Origin: Lunularia cruciata
Taxonomy: Eukaryota; Streptophyta; Marchantiopsida; Lunulariales; Lunulariaceae
Direction of reading: 5' to 3'
NCBI GenBank assembly: GCA_948567375.1
Contig: OX419759.1
Location: forward strand, 15,468,744-15,532,743
DNA: 64,000 nucleotides
Shown here: one piece after another, positions 47,941 to 59,039 of the stretch
Position numbering within the stretch: position 1 is the stretch's first letter
Layout of the letters: each line of letters begins with the position of its first letter
Position numbers and translations under genes: made by a program
The notes under the pieces: generated by a model
The model's input: the letters and a program-made list of their open reading frames with translations, nothing else
Database searches by the model: none
Told to the model about the DNA's origin: nothing

Positions 47941-48240
47941 TACCCACATGCAAACACACCGGCTGAATGATCAATGATTTTAGTTGAGAAAAATCAAAAG
48001 TATCAATTCATTTTTGAAATCTAGTTCTCCACTACTCTCATGGAACATTTTCCTTTGTAAGGCTTGATATTGCAGGTCTTCTTCAAAACATAATAACAAT
48101 GTGGTTTCATTGTGAGCCGGGTTTGGTGTTCTAGGCATGAGTGACTCTCTAGGTACTTCAGCCGTTGGTTCCAGATTTTGAGATGATTATCCTTCTTGCA
48201 TTGTTTGATCATTTTTTGAAGGTATGAAGTTGACTTTGTA

Positions 48241-48919
48241 ATGCCTTTATGGTCATCTTGATCTCACAAAGTTGTTCAACATTCCCTACATTCCTTGCAT
48301 CAAATATGCAATTATAGATCCATGATTCCTACACACAACAACAACTCAGTCACTACTTCCTACTTCAATTGAGTTTAATATCATCACTCGAGAGGAAGTA
48401 TAGACTATTGGGACTACCATTAGGACCTAAGAGATTATCACTCATTGATAATATTCCTCACCAAAATTGCGGACTACAATATCACTAAATATTACATTCG
48501 GTCTAACCATCTAATGGATTTCTATTTGTGTGTTGAAAGGGAGAGGATTTGTCACATTCAGATCATCATAATCTAGATTGTCAAATCCCACTCTCTATCA
48601 CAGATCACCACAAGCAAAATCACCACATTTGGTGAATTCATCATTATATATATAAACTATGCTCCAAAATGGAAAACAAGGTATACTCTCACTTGCTTAA
48701 ATTGGATGTACATAATCTTGATGTGGAATGGAGAATGGAGAGTGGGGTGCATGATATTTTCCTTTGAGAGCCTCCGTCCCATCTTCTCTCTAACACACTC
48801 CTAATTTATTGATTGTACTACAATTTTGCTCCTCAATATCACTCTCAAGTCTCAATAGCCTATATTCCTCCAAGAGGATGATCCACTCTCTTGGATTGAA
48901 AGACATGCTCTGATACCAT
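48241..48919 (-). other. chromovirus leader, primer site and start of gag
   Basis: Minus-strand sequence between the 5' LTR and recognisable gag. TGGTATCAGAGC (48918-48907) is the tRNA primer-binding site, one base after the LTR end ATTACA. The rest matches 40684-41200 and, for its first 280 bp, 49662-49940. No independent gene is seen. Confidence 0.8.
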
Positions 48920-49661
48920 TGTAATCTTCCAAAGATAGGAGACCTTAAGAGAAACACAGGAAAAAACACAAACTTTGTACTCAATATCCGATGTCCCAAA
49001 GGAGCACCTTGAATGTATTATATAGTAAGGAGGAGTTCTCCAAAGGAAGCTCCACCCTTGGATCAGATACATAGATTGGTGACATGTTAGTGAGCTCTAC
49101 CCTTAGATTTTGCATGCATGGGTGACATATCGGTTCTTATCCTATTTGGTTGGTCAAACCATCTTTGACCAAAGGGAATCTTTACAAAATCTTTCTATAG
49201 GAATCTCCAAATCTTGTGAATGAGGTACCATTGGAAAGCTCTCAATGAGACAAGCCTATGGCAAGAAAATGATAGCATTTTCTACATTAGGGGGAATTGG
49301 TATATTTTCAAGGTCTAATTCATTTGTTTATGCTTCCAAAATTGGCTCTAAAGTTTTCAGACTATTTTTTACTCCTACCTTATTAGTAAAAGTCCTCTTT
49401 TGGTGACACTTCTATTTGACCTACCTAGCACATCATACATAACATCCTTTCGGATATTACCAAACCAATTTTCACCTCTAGATAATATGTACCTTTTGAT
49501 ATTACAAATTTAGGCTATTTTTGGCTCCTTCCCTTTTAGTAGAAGCACTCTTTTGATGAGAGCTCTATCTGATCTATCTAGCCCATCTTACATAACATCC
49601 TTCCAAATATAACCAAGCCAATTTTTGCCTCTAGATGATATGTGTAGTTCTTGGTAGTACA
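48920..49661 (-). repeat. chromovirus 5' LTR
   Basis: 742 bp from TGTACTACC (49661) to ATTACA (48920), aligned with 41201-41929 and containing the same internal duplication. The primer site follows directly. Confidence 0.88.
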
Positions 49662-50502
49662 CTATGTCCATGACCTCTACTTCAAAATGGTAAATGAGAT
49701 ATACTCACTTACTCATATTGGATGTACATAATCATGAAAATGGAATAGATCCAAGAATAGAATGAGAGATGCATGATATTGTCCTCCAAGAGCATCCATC
49801 ATATCCTAACTCTAAAACACCCTTAGTCTATTAATTGCACTACTTTTTTCTCCTCTCAAAATTATTCAAATTTAGTAGCCCATGTTCCTCCAAGAAGGGT
49901 GATCCACTCACTTGGATTAAAACACCCACTCCAATACCATTGTAATATTCAGAGGATAAGAAAAACCCCAAGAGAAACTTAAGGCTTCATTTTCAATACT
50001 CCAATGCCACAATGGAGCATCTTGTCTTTATTATATATCAAAGAAGATTCACTTGAAAGGAGCTACACCCTTGGATCAGATTCATGGATTGGTAACATTT
50101 CAACAAGCTCCATGGATTGGTGACATTTCAATTCTTGCCTATTTGGTTGGTCAAATAAGTTTGACTAGAGAGAATCTTTGGAGGATCTTCTTGTAGGAAG
50201 TTCAAAAAAACATGGGTGAGGTACTATTGGAAAGCTCTTGGTAAGACAAACAAGGTGGGAGAAGGCAAAACCTTTTCCCCTAAAGGAGAGGTAATTTTTT
50301 TTCAAGGCCTAATTTATCCATTTAGGCCTCCAAAATTAACTCTAAAGTTTTCACGGTGTTTTCAAACTCTACACTATTAGTGGAAATAGTCTTCTAGTGA
50401 CACCTTTATTTGATCTACTTAGACCATCCTATATAACATCTCTCAAGATATTACTAAGCCCACTTCTACCTTTAGAAAATATGTCTAGCTAATGGTTTTA
50501 CA
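49662..50502 (-). repeat. third chromovirus LTR (49941-50502) with truncated leader (49662-49940)
   Basis: The LTR starts TGTAAAACC at 50502 and ends ATTACA at 49941. A decayed primer site (TGGTATTGGAGT, 49939-49928) and about 280 bp of leader follow, then stop exactly at the start of the next LTR (49661). It is shorter than the other LTRs because it lacks one copy of the internal duplication. Confidence 0.83.
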
Positions 50503-50519
50503 TATGTACTCATGCAAGC

Positions 50520-52240
50520 TTGTAGATTGAGCATAAATGTTTGATTGACAAGCCAAGATCTTACTCCAAGACTTTGAGGAGGACAAGGGTGCTAGCTACC
50601 TTGCTCTCTTTACTATCCATTACTACATAGGAAGCAACCTCCTAACCAAAGAGCAGAGAAAGAGGTTCCTCATCTACTTTCATCCTTCATATTATTTTGA
50701 TGACCAACATCTTCACCAACACTTATCACAAACTACAAAGTGACAGATACATAATTTGCAAGAATTGGCTTATTTTTGGGTGAAGAACTAGCATTGCCAA
50801 GGGCTACAAAGAGGAATAATATTACCCCAAAAAAGTAACCTTCCTTAACCAAGATGCAAAGGGCTAGCAATCAAGTAGTGGAGGTATCTTCTTCAAAAGA
50901 AGAAGCAAAAGATACCGAAGTAGATGAAGATGAAGAAGAAGAATAAAGGTTCTTTACTCTGTAGGCAGCATCTTCAATACTAACCAAGGAAGAAGAAGAA
51001 ACTTAGGAGGATGCCTAGTCTATCCTGAACTTGTAGGACCAAGACATAGAAGATGGCCATGCTAAAGAAGAGGAAGATGTGATGGAAGAAGTTGTAGTGC
51101 CCAAATTGGCACCTTTGAGTCCCATTGAAGAAGAAGAAGTTATAGAAGAAAGTCAAAAATCAAATAGAGTGCTTGAATGCCCAAGAACTTTGGCTTGAAT
51201 TTTAAGATGAAGCTAAAGTTCTATAGCGCAAAGAAGATTGAATCACATATCATGCCAACAAAGATTATGTTGATATTGATGTTGATGTATTGGACCCTCC
51301 ATCAAGAGAGAAGACAACACTAGGAGTAAATTTCACCCCTTTAGTGATAATGCCAATGCAAGCAAAAGGCAACTTTTTCATTCACTCTATAGGAGCGGCA
51401 CTAAAGCTGATAGAGGTGTTAGTGCTCTAGTACCAAGCCAAATGCCCTAACATTATGGATTACACTACACTTGTTTGGAACATGCACAAGCAAGTCTACA
51501 CTTGGAAGGCCAAAGAAGACCTTGTCAAGGAGGAAGCAACAAAGGCTAGAACTTGTACAAGGAAGAGGTAACCAAGGTAGGTACATTATTGCATTAAAAC
51601 CAAGAACTTAAGAGGAAGAATGCCAGCTTGGTGAATGAGCATGACCACCAACTTGAGGAGAACCAAAAGATGCAAGATGAGTTGATGGCACTTCAAATTG
51701 AGTGTGACCAATAGAAGAAGGAAGCCAAGGGCAAATTTTGTTGCAAGTGCTAGGAGTTGGAGAGCACACATAGTGAGTTGAAGGAAGGATATGATTGAGT
51801 TGTCACCTTGGAGTGGCATGCAGGAATATTGTCAAGAAGTGGCACTACAACTAGATTGCATGGCAAAGGAATTATAAGAAGAAAAGATGAAGCAAGCAAA
51901 GAGTGCCCACTTGTAAGACCAATAGAAAGCAAAGTAGTATGCTTGGACAAAGGAGATGGAAAAGGATATGCTCTAGGTAAGTCATCATATAGAGGGGGCA
52001 TAGAACTTCTTTGTGGAGAAATTGAAAAACAGAGGACAAGTCTGAGCATTGCAAACAAAGCATCACAAGCTCAAGTTCAAGGTGGAGAGGTTGAAGAATA
52101 AGGTGTACAAATAAGAAAGAATGAACATGCTATCCTTGTGGTTAAGAGAAAAAATTGACAAGAAGTTCACAAAGACTTGCCAGAGCTACCTATTAGAAAT
52201 AGCTAGGTAACAAGCCTTGATAAATAAGTTAATTAAGTAC
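50520..52240 (+). pseudogene. family E ORF, unrecognised gag-like charge-rich protein, copy 2
   Basis: Plus-strand frames carry ASYLALFTIHYYI then NLLTKEQRKRF (about 50604-50680), matching copy 1. They then carry acidic runs (DEDEEEE near 50925), FFIHSIGAALKLIEVLVL (about 51375) and MDYTTLVWNMHKQVYTWK (about 51456-51510), again matching copy 1, and a lysine/glutamate-rich helical tail with RERMNMLSLWLREKI near 52110. Conservation of these blocks between two otherwise decayed copies suggests they once encoded a real protein. No known domain was recognised. Confidence 0.55.
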
Positions 52241-53190
52241 TTGAGAGGCAAATCTAGTCCATCACCTTCAACAATCCAAGCAAAAGGCACTCCTCCTAAA
52301 GGAAGCCCTTTGGGGACATTGGCTTTCTGGCAGATTCAGTTGTTACTCAAAGTTGTACATTAATTGGCACTTGGAATTGCAAATACTTCTCAAGGAGTGC
52401 CCTAAGGCTTGACACATCTTGAACATCTTAGGTCCCTAATCAACCTACAAGTGATTAGAATAAGACTAGATTAGGATATTAAGCAAGTGAAGTACAATAT
52501 AGATTAGGATTTTGAAGAGATCCACTTGGGCTCTTTATCCCTTTGGCTTGAAGCCAAAAAAGGTTGAGGACCAAAGGCACTTGTGTTTGTTTCTCCATAC
52601 TTTGATTAAAAGTAAAGAGTTCTCTAAATTCTTTGCAAGTTTTGTGTCTTCCATTTCATGTGTTGTCAATGTGTCTAACAAGAGTAAAGGTGAGGAAATT
52701 TTGCAATAAGGTCTCAAGTGCTTAGTACCAAGCATGTACTCACTATTGATCAAGGTGTGCACAAAAGGATCTCAAGGAGTGAACCTATGCAAGGAGTGGG
52801 TTAGGAAGCACACCACATGAGCAATCCTACAGAATAAAAAACCTCATACTTGCAACTAACATGAAATGAATCCTACAAGTTATGCCTTCTTGGAAGACTG
52901 GAACGCACTTGCAGTGACAACAACTTTTTAATGGATTGGCACTTGGAGTGAAGCAAGCCATCGTCATTAGGAGAAATTCTGGTTAGAACTTAGAGTGAAA
53001 GTGATTTCTTTATTTACTTTTTACAATTGTGTGCCACAATGGGTGACACTACCTTCTTTTGGGAGTGGTTCTTGCCCAAGAGGTTAAATAAGAAATAATA
53101 AACAAATTGTGAATTTGTGGGACTTTGCTTCATTCTTAGTCATTTCCAACCAATATTCTTGTGGGAACAACTTTTTCTTATTGATTATAC
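52241..53190 (+). repeat. family E LTR-like repeat, copy c
   Basis: The block 52980-53180 matches copies a, b and d (GAGTGAAAGTGATTTCTTT, GTGCCACAATGGGTGACACT, CTTGCCCAAGAGGTTAAA, TAGTCATTTCCAACC). It follows the family E ORF, the same order as copy b. It ends about where the third copy of the non-LTR element begins. Confidence 0.55.
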
Positions 53191-55550
53191 TATAATTACA
53201 TCAACACTTTGCTATCACATTCTACCTTGAGTGGCATCAAATGCATTATTTTTCATAAACTCTTAACCTTGCAAGGAGTATAGACCTATGTGAGAAACAT
53301 GCATAAAGATTATGATTGGACCATTGGAGATGCTTTTCTGAAGTGTACAACTATGTCAATATCATTGATTGTGTTAAGTCAATTTCTTCTTTGTTTATCA
53401 GATCTGTATCTACTTAGAACTACTTTGTAAAGCCATCAAGGGATTCTTTGCCTACAAGCAAACTCTAAGATACCCATAAGCCATCCTTGATATGCCTCTT
53501 GTACAAAGATGTGAGCTATGCACAATTCATGGGTAAAAAGAAATCTATTAAAACATAAGCATTCGGTGGTTTTATATCCAAGACCTTTAATGGTACTCCC
53601 TCTCTTGGCAAAGGATATAACAAGCATAAGAAGGAAATAGTCTTGTCAATAGAACTAGTCATGATAAAGAGTGCAGGGTTTATATCACTTTACTAGACTC
53701 TTTCTTGACTCCACTATACTCTAGCTTGACTCAAGATACCACTCCATCATGACCAAGTCAATTTATAGTATCATTTGATTTAAATTGTCTCTTAAAACCT
53801 ACAATTGAATAGATATCTTTATACAGATCTAGTTGTTGGAGTAGTAAGTTCCCTTTGTTGGCTATCTTTTTCAATAAACTGAGACTAGTTTTCTACATCT
53901 ATGCTTAATCTATAGACTTTCTTGTGATACTATAATGAGGCTAGATATCTTTTTTGCTTACCACTTAATCAATTTGCATGCAATCCATTGGATGAGTTTG
54001 CATAGTTCTTATTCTTCTTGCTCCTACAATAGTGTTTCTCTTATACTAGAGAGGGACAAGAAGTGCATAACAAAGTGACTACTAGATTTTGTAGTTTTTG
54101 AACTATAGATTGGACTATCTTACAAGAAGAGTCTATTCAATTGTAGGTTTTAAGAGACAATTTAAATCAAATGATACTATAAATTGACTTGGTCATGATG
54201 GAGTGGTATCTTGAGTCAAGCTAGAGTATAGTGGAGTCAAGAAAGAGTCTAGTAAAGTGATATAAACCCTGCGCTCTTTATCATGGCTAGTTCTATTGAC
54301 AAGACTATTTCCTTCTTATGCTTGTTATATCCTTTGCCAAGAGAGGGAGTACCATTAAAGGTCTTGGATATAAAACCACCGAATGCTTATGTTTTAATAG
54401 ATTTCTTTTTACCCATGAATTGTGCATAGCTCACATCTTTGTACAAGAGGCATATCAAGGATGGCTTATGGGTATCTTAGAGTTTGCTTGTAGGCAAAGA
54501 ATCCCTTGATGGCTTTACAAAGTAGTTCTAAGTAGATGCAATTATAGCAAGGAAAGAGTGTATTAGTAAGTTGCTAGATACTAGTTGACTTCTCTAATAG
54601 AGAAGGACACAAGAAGCATTAGACAAAATGCTATTTGGTAGATCTTCTTGCACTTGGTTAGCCATATCATTGTAAATCCATAATGTTCTTATTTTTAGCA
54701 AAACCTTAGTCCACATCATTTTGACTTTTTGCATTGGGAGGTTGTGAGGTTATATCTCTTGGCATAAGAGCACTATTACATTTCTATCTAGATTGGGTTG
54801 TATTATAGGTAGATGTCAAGGACACTTTTAATATCATTTCATGCTTTATTAAAAGCAAAGAGCTTAAAGAGGTGGACAGATCTTTGGTGGAACTTATTCT
54901 TTTTGTGCAATTCATTTATATTCTCCTTCTTCTCTTTACTATCAACAAGTTTCTTAAAAGAGGGAGTTATTGTTCTTCAAAAAATTATTAAGTACCAATA
55001 GATAACAACAATTGATTTACTCAAGCTTAATTTTTAGCCCTTTTTCTACTACTTTGCAAGGTTATATCTTTCCATCCTTGGAAGATAGTACGTATATTAT
55101 GAGCCTTGCAAACTAAACTAGCCATACTTTAATCACTTAACTACCAAGCATCATCTTGTAGGATTGAGAGGTAAGGTGTTGAAGTGTAGGTTCTTTTGTA
55201 TTTGGGTATTTCTCCTCACCTCTAGCTTCTAGAGTAGTGTATTACATCTATAAATGACTTATGTGTTATTTGGAGCATCAAATAGTTCCAAGGAATTTGT
55301 CACATGCTTTTTAGATGCCACTCTTGTATCTTGTAGAGGACATCCTTTATGTGGATGACCTTCCTCTACTAGGGGATATGCAAGTGGATTTTGGTTTATT
55401 CTACTCTAGCATTACTTGTTTGCCAATTTACGTACTTTGCATAGTTCTTCCTTCCCTAACCTTCTTGTTTGGTTTGAGAGAAGGATAATAAAAGTCTTCG
55501 AGATGATATCATTGGACTAAGGCCTTTTGAGTATGGGATATGGGACTTGG
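53190..55550 (+). mobile_element. third copy of the non-LTR family, split by an inverted repeat
   Basis: Plus-strand pieces match the polyprotein of the 11179-15682 element. At 53240-53320, FHKLLTLQGV is followed by a stop, then RNMHKDYDW, corresponding to the C2H2 finger; here the codon that is TAA in the better copy is CAA. After the inverted repeat, from about 54560, IEKDTRSIRQNAI, FLHLVSHIIV, QNLSPHHFDF, GGCEVISLGIRALL, DWVVL-stop-VDVKDTFN and LKEVDRSLVELI match the RT core. EFVTCFLDA and a piece ending near 55550 match the later part. It is heavily decayed and lacks about 900 bp between finger and RT. Confidence 0.8.
53408..54537. repeat. 406-bp near-identical inverted repeat with 318-bp spacer
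   Basis: Arms 53408-53813 and 54132-54537 are reverse complements with no gap; I see only about two mismatches by eye (near 53660-53675 and its partner). Both arms encode the same 63-codon frame (minus 53436-53627, plus 54318-54509), with faint resemblance to the zinc region of a Ty3 integrase, which I do not call as a gene. There is no target duplication at the outer ends. It interrupts the third non-LTR copy. Confidence 0.93.
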
Positions 55551-56484
55551 TATATAGATACATATGGTACCCACATTTTTGTTTTTGGTAGAATTGAGAG
55601 TAAAATTAGTTATTAGAAGTGGAAAGAGTTAGAAAAAGAATTAGTATGTAGGTTAAGTCTATATAAGTCCGTGTAGGAATAGTGGAAGAAGGAAGCACAT
55701 CTGCTGATGTAGACTCTGATCCAAGGATCCTTAACAACCTTGACTTAGGCCTTACCAACCAAGAAGAATCACAAGCCTAGTCATGGGGTTCTTGTGTGAA
55801 AAGACAAGTGAGGAGGGGAGGAGGAGAGAAATAGGATGCCGTCCAAGGAAGGAAGACAAGTTTCAGTCACCTTGGTCCAAAACCTTGCAATTAGATGTGT
55901 TGATATGGTGGCCTAATTTGAGGTATTGAGCCAACTTCAGATCACTTTCTTGGCATGGAAGTAGAATCTCAATTTTCCAAGATTCATGGAAAAAATTGCA
56001 GATAGCAATTATGAGAAAGGTCCAAGTGAGGAGGAGAAGAGAGGAAAAACTGATTTGATGGACTGAATTTGATTGGAGGTTAGTTTTAGGATGGGATATA
56101 AGAGTCTACAATGATCACCTTTGATCACAAGTGTGATCTTGTGCAAGAAATAGAGGAATTGAAGGAGTCCTTTGGTGAACCTCAAAAGAAAAATAGATAC
56201 AAGGTAGACACTTATATAGACCCAATGAGGCAAAGTATCATTGCAGCACTAATGGCTATGATGAAGCCAAAGTGCACTACTTATGTAACAAAGCGTCAAG
56301 TAATGTTCTTCCACCTCATGTTTGCAAGAGAGAGTGTAAACTAGGCAAGGTGTTTCTATGTTAGGGTGAGGTAGATGATAGGGCAATGGAAGATGGATTT
56401 GCTATCCCATTACCTTGTACCTTTTGCAACCCACTAGTACTTGAGATTGAATTTACTCAAACTCAAGGAAAGAAGGTAAATGGT

Positions 56485-57233
56485 TGTAATACCAAGAGCT
56501 AGCCATATGATCTAGATGTGAAATTTGGTTTGGTAACATCTAGAATGATGTTATACATGATGGTCAAAATAGATAAGATAGAAGTATCACCAAAAGAGTA
56601 CTTCTACTAATAGGTCAGAAACCAAAATAGACTTGAGAACCTTAGAACCAATAGCTAGACATATGATTTAAAGGTGAGAATTGGTTTGGTAACATCTGGA
56701 AGGATGTTACACATGATGGACTAAACAGATCAGAAAGAGGTATCACCAAAAGGGGACTTCTACTAATAGAGTGGGAACCAAAATATGCCTAACCTTTGAA
56801 GGCCATTTCGGAGGCCTAAACGGATGAATCAAGCCTCAAAAATGTGCAAACTCTCCCCCCCCCCCCCCCCCAAACAGAGAAAAGGCTAGCCTTTCCTCCA
56901 TCCTGCTTTGTCTCATTGAGAGCTTTCCAACAGTACCTTGTTCACGTGATTTTGAGATTCTTACAGGAAGATTCCTTAAAAGATTCCCTCGGGTCAAAGC
57001 TTGTTTGACCAACCAGATAGGACCTAGACCAGACATGTCACCCATCCAAGTAAGTAATCCAAGGGTGGAGCTTGCTGACATGTCACCTATCTGTGTCCCT
57101 AATCCTATGGTGGAGCTTCCTTGGAGGAGATCCTCTTTGTCTATATAATAAAGAGAAGGTGCTCCTTTGGGGCATTGATTGTTTGAGTGTGCAATTTGTG
57201 TTTTCTCTCTTCTCTTGTCCTTGGAGTATTGTA
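56485..57233 (+). repeat. solo chromovirus LTR
   Basis: A 749-bp plus-strand copy of the LTR at 41201-41929, starting TGTAATACCAAG and ending ATTGTA. Flanks are ATGGT (56480-56484) and GTGGT (57234-57238), a target duplication with one mismatch. It has the internal duplication of the longer copies and a 17-base C run at 56855-56871. Confidence 0.83.
56855..56871. repeat. homopolymer of 17 C
   Basis: Uninterrupted C run in the solo LTR. Its length in the source DNA is uncertain because such runs are error-prone in sequencing. Confidence 0.85.
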
Positions 57234-59039
57234 GTGGTGTTGCATTTTCACCTAGACTTACATTAGGATGTAGATGAGAAGGAGAAGTGGTGCATGGTGG
57301 AGGTCAAAGAGAGTGACTAGCATTTTGCCAGAATGAGACAAGAGAAAATGCTATCAGTCCTAATACCTCCAACTAAGAAGAGATGCTGATCCAAGGACAT
57401 GGTTTCTCCAACAAAGAGATAGACTACTTGGCAATTGAACCCAAGTTGAGATGTAGCAATGGTCAACTTGTCATCAGGGGAAGAGGAAGAAGAAGAAGCA
57501 GAATCCAACAATGAGGAGTTGACTCTAAAGAGGAAAGAGTTGAGTAGTGAAAGCAGGGGAGAGCCTAAGGTCCAATAGCCAACAAAGGAAGTGGTCAAGG
57601 AAGGATTAGGTTGGGAATTCTACAAGGAAATTGAGGAAAAGGAAGAATGAGATGCCACATGTATGGACCTGCCAAAAGATGACCTTCTAAAGGAGAAAGA
57701 AAGAGGAGCCAAGATGGTCTCCCAATGGGGAATACAATCTCATTGTCTTGCTAAGAATGTTTAGGTCAGGCTGAGTGAGCCTACAAAGGAGGAAGAGAGC
57801 ATGGAGGAGATAAGCTTGAAGGTACAAAGATCTCAACTTTAGGTTGCGGTACAAGTATCAGCCTCTGAAGACAAAGGAGGAAAAACAAGGATATATTCAA
57901 AGGCATTAAATACCTATCAATTTTGGTCTATCCTTTGTTAGTACATTTTCAAGAAAGGATGCAAGAATCAAGGGAGGAGCGTCTAGAGGTAAAGAATTAG
58001 CTTTAGATAGTGAAGGCATTGAGTGGAGAAGTCCTATAGTTGAAGGTGATTTTGGCTTAGAGGAGTACTTTGGGTTAATGATGTAATAAGACAACAAAGC
58101 TTCAATGACTTGCAGAGGAGATTTGAGTAACATGATGGTTACTTGGAGTGTCAAAAAGAAGAGTTGAAAAGTAGTAGAAGGCACTTAAGAAGTTGAAGGA
58201 GGAATTTGATGATGCACATATCAACTTAGTTCATCATAGAACACAAATTCAAATGCAAGAACAAGCTTTGGAGGAACTAAGGCACGTAGTAGCAGAGAAG
58301 GATTGATCTTGGCAAAGGGGACTTGCAAGTCAAATGCGGGAAGAACAATGCCTATATGATCTTGTCAAGTGGGCCAAAGCTCAGTTGCTCACAATTAAGT
58401 GGAGAGGAAGAAGATGGAAATGAAGTAGGCTAAGGAACTATAGCAACTTTGTATGAAGTTAGAAGAGGAGGTGACCCAAGGTGAGTCACTCTCATTGAAG
58501 GGAGGGTTTGGGTTCTTTAATTGAGGTTGCTACCCACTTAAAGGTGATGCTCAATACTGGAGCCAAGGTAGAGTTAGAGGAGGCTTCCCTAGACAAGCTC
58601 AAGTTGCTAGTGTAGGAAACCCAAAGAAAGAAGGTGAAGGATGTAGATTTGAACATCTTGATATTTGCCTTCAAGATAGAGTAGATAGGAAGATGACTAA
58701 AGTAGAAAATAATATATGCCTTATATTAGATTTACTTAAGATTGATATAGACAACCTCACTTGTTTTCTAAGTGAGAATAGAGTAACCCAATCCAAAGTA
58801 GTCAAGATCAAAGTGCAAGTGACTTTGGATGAGTTACCTGAGTCATCTGATATAGTTTGAATAGAGAAGGTCAAGATAGTTAAGACACTTATGACTTCAA
58901 TCTCAATACAGACTGATGAGGAAGAAATAGAAGTAGATGATGAACCCAAAGTGCATGAGACACTTGTAGTTGACTTGGGTAAAGAAGCCAAAGTCAAGGT
59001 AGCACTTGGATTGGATCCGAGTCAATAGTAATAACAAAT

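Larger units (their letters stand above)
45440..48240 (-). pseudogene. chromovirus gag, split by a pogo transposon
   Basis: Gag lies in two pieces on the minus strand, about 48240-47943 and 46057-45440. Across the insertion the reading continues as YLTKRAL, then MLAKGREVTWTTMQEGLL and NVQAYMEAFLDLQVAISNM, the conserved retrotransposon gag domain. A zinc knuckle near 45510-45465 reads CYNCSRVGYIAINC; the usual His is Tyr. Stops are present in both halves. Confidence 0.75.
41201..49661 (-). mobile_element. Ty3 chromovirus, degenerate, carrying a pogo insertion
   Basis: Read on the minus strand: 5' LTR (49661-48920), primer site TGGTATCAGAGC (48918-48907) complementary to the initiator tRNA-Met end as in many plant chromoviruses, gag, protease, RT, RNase H, integrase with a C-terminal chromodomain, a short purine tract (AATGGAGGTC) and 3' LTR (41929-41201). 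The body is broken by stops and frame changes, and a 1.88-kb DNA transposon splits gag. Chromodomains on such elements direct integration to marked chromatin. Confidence 0.88.
55551..59030 (+). pseudogene. degenerate charge-rich ORF region, unrecognised
   Basis: Plus-strand sequence with many lysine/glutamate-rich, probably coiled-coil stretches in broken frames. Examples are CDLVQEIEELKESFGEPQKK (about 56126-56185), RQSIIAALMAMM, and from 58665 about 120 nearly open codons with KMTKVENNICLILDLL and DELPESSDIV, ending with an acidic segment (TDEEEIEVDDEP) near 58940. It resembles the family E ORFs in composition and is followed by a family E repeat, so it may be a third, more diverged member. 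No known domain is seen. A solo LTR interrupts it at 56485-57233. Confidence 0.4.

Noticed and set aside
48907-48918. Assigning the TGTAATACC LTR family to copia because of the TGGTATCAGAGC primer site
   Set aside because: The LTRs bracket a Ty3 body with chromodomain, and many plant chromoviruses use the same initiator tRNA-Met site.
53436-54509. Two identical 63-codon ORFs on opposite strands as a gene pair
   Set aside because: They are the two arms of one inverted repeat, and their identity follows from that. The frame has at most a faint resemblance to an integrase zinc region.
57235-57246. TGGTGTTGCATT after the solo LTR as a primer-binding site of a complete element
   Set aside because: The following sequence does not match the chromovirus leader, and ATGGT/GTGGT flanks fit a solo LTR.
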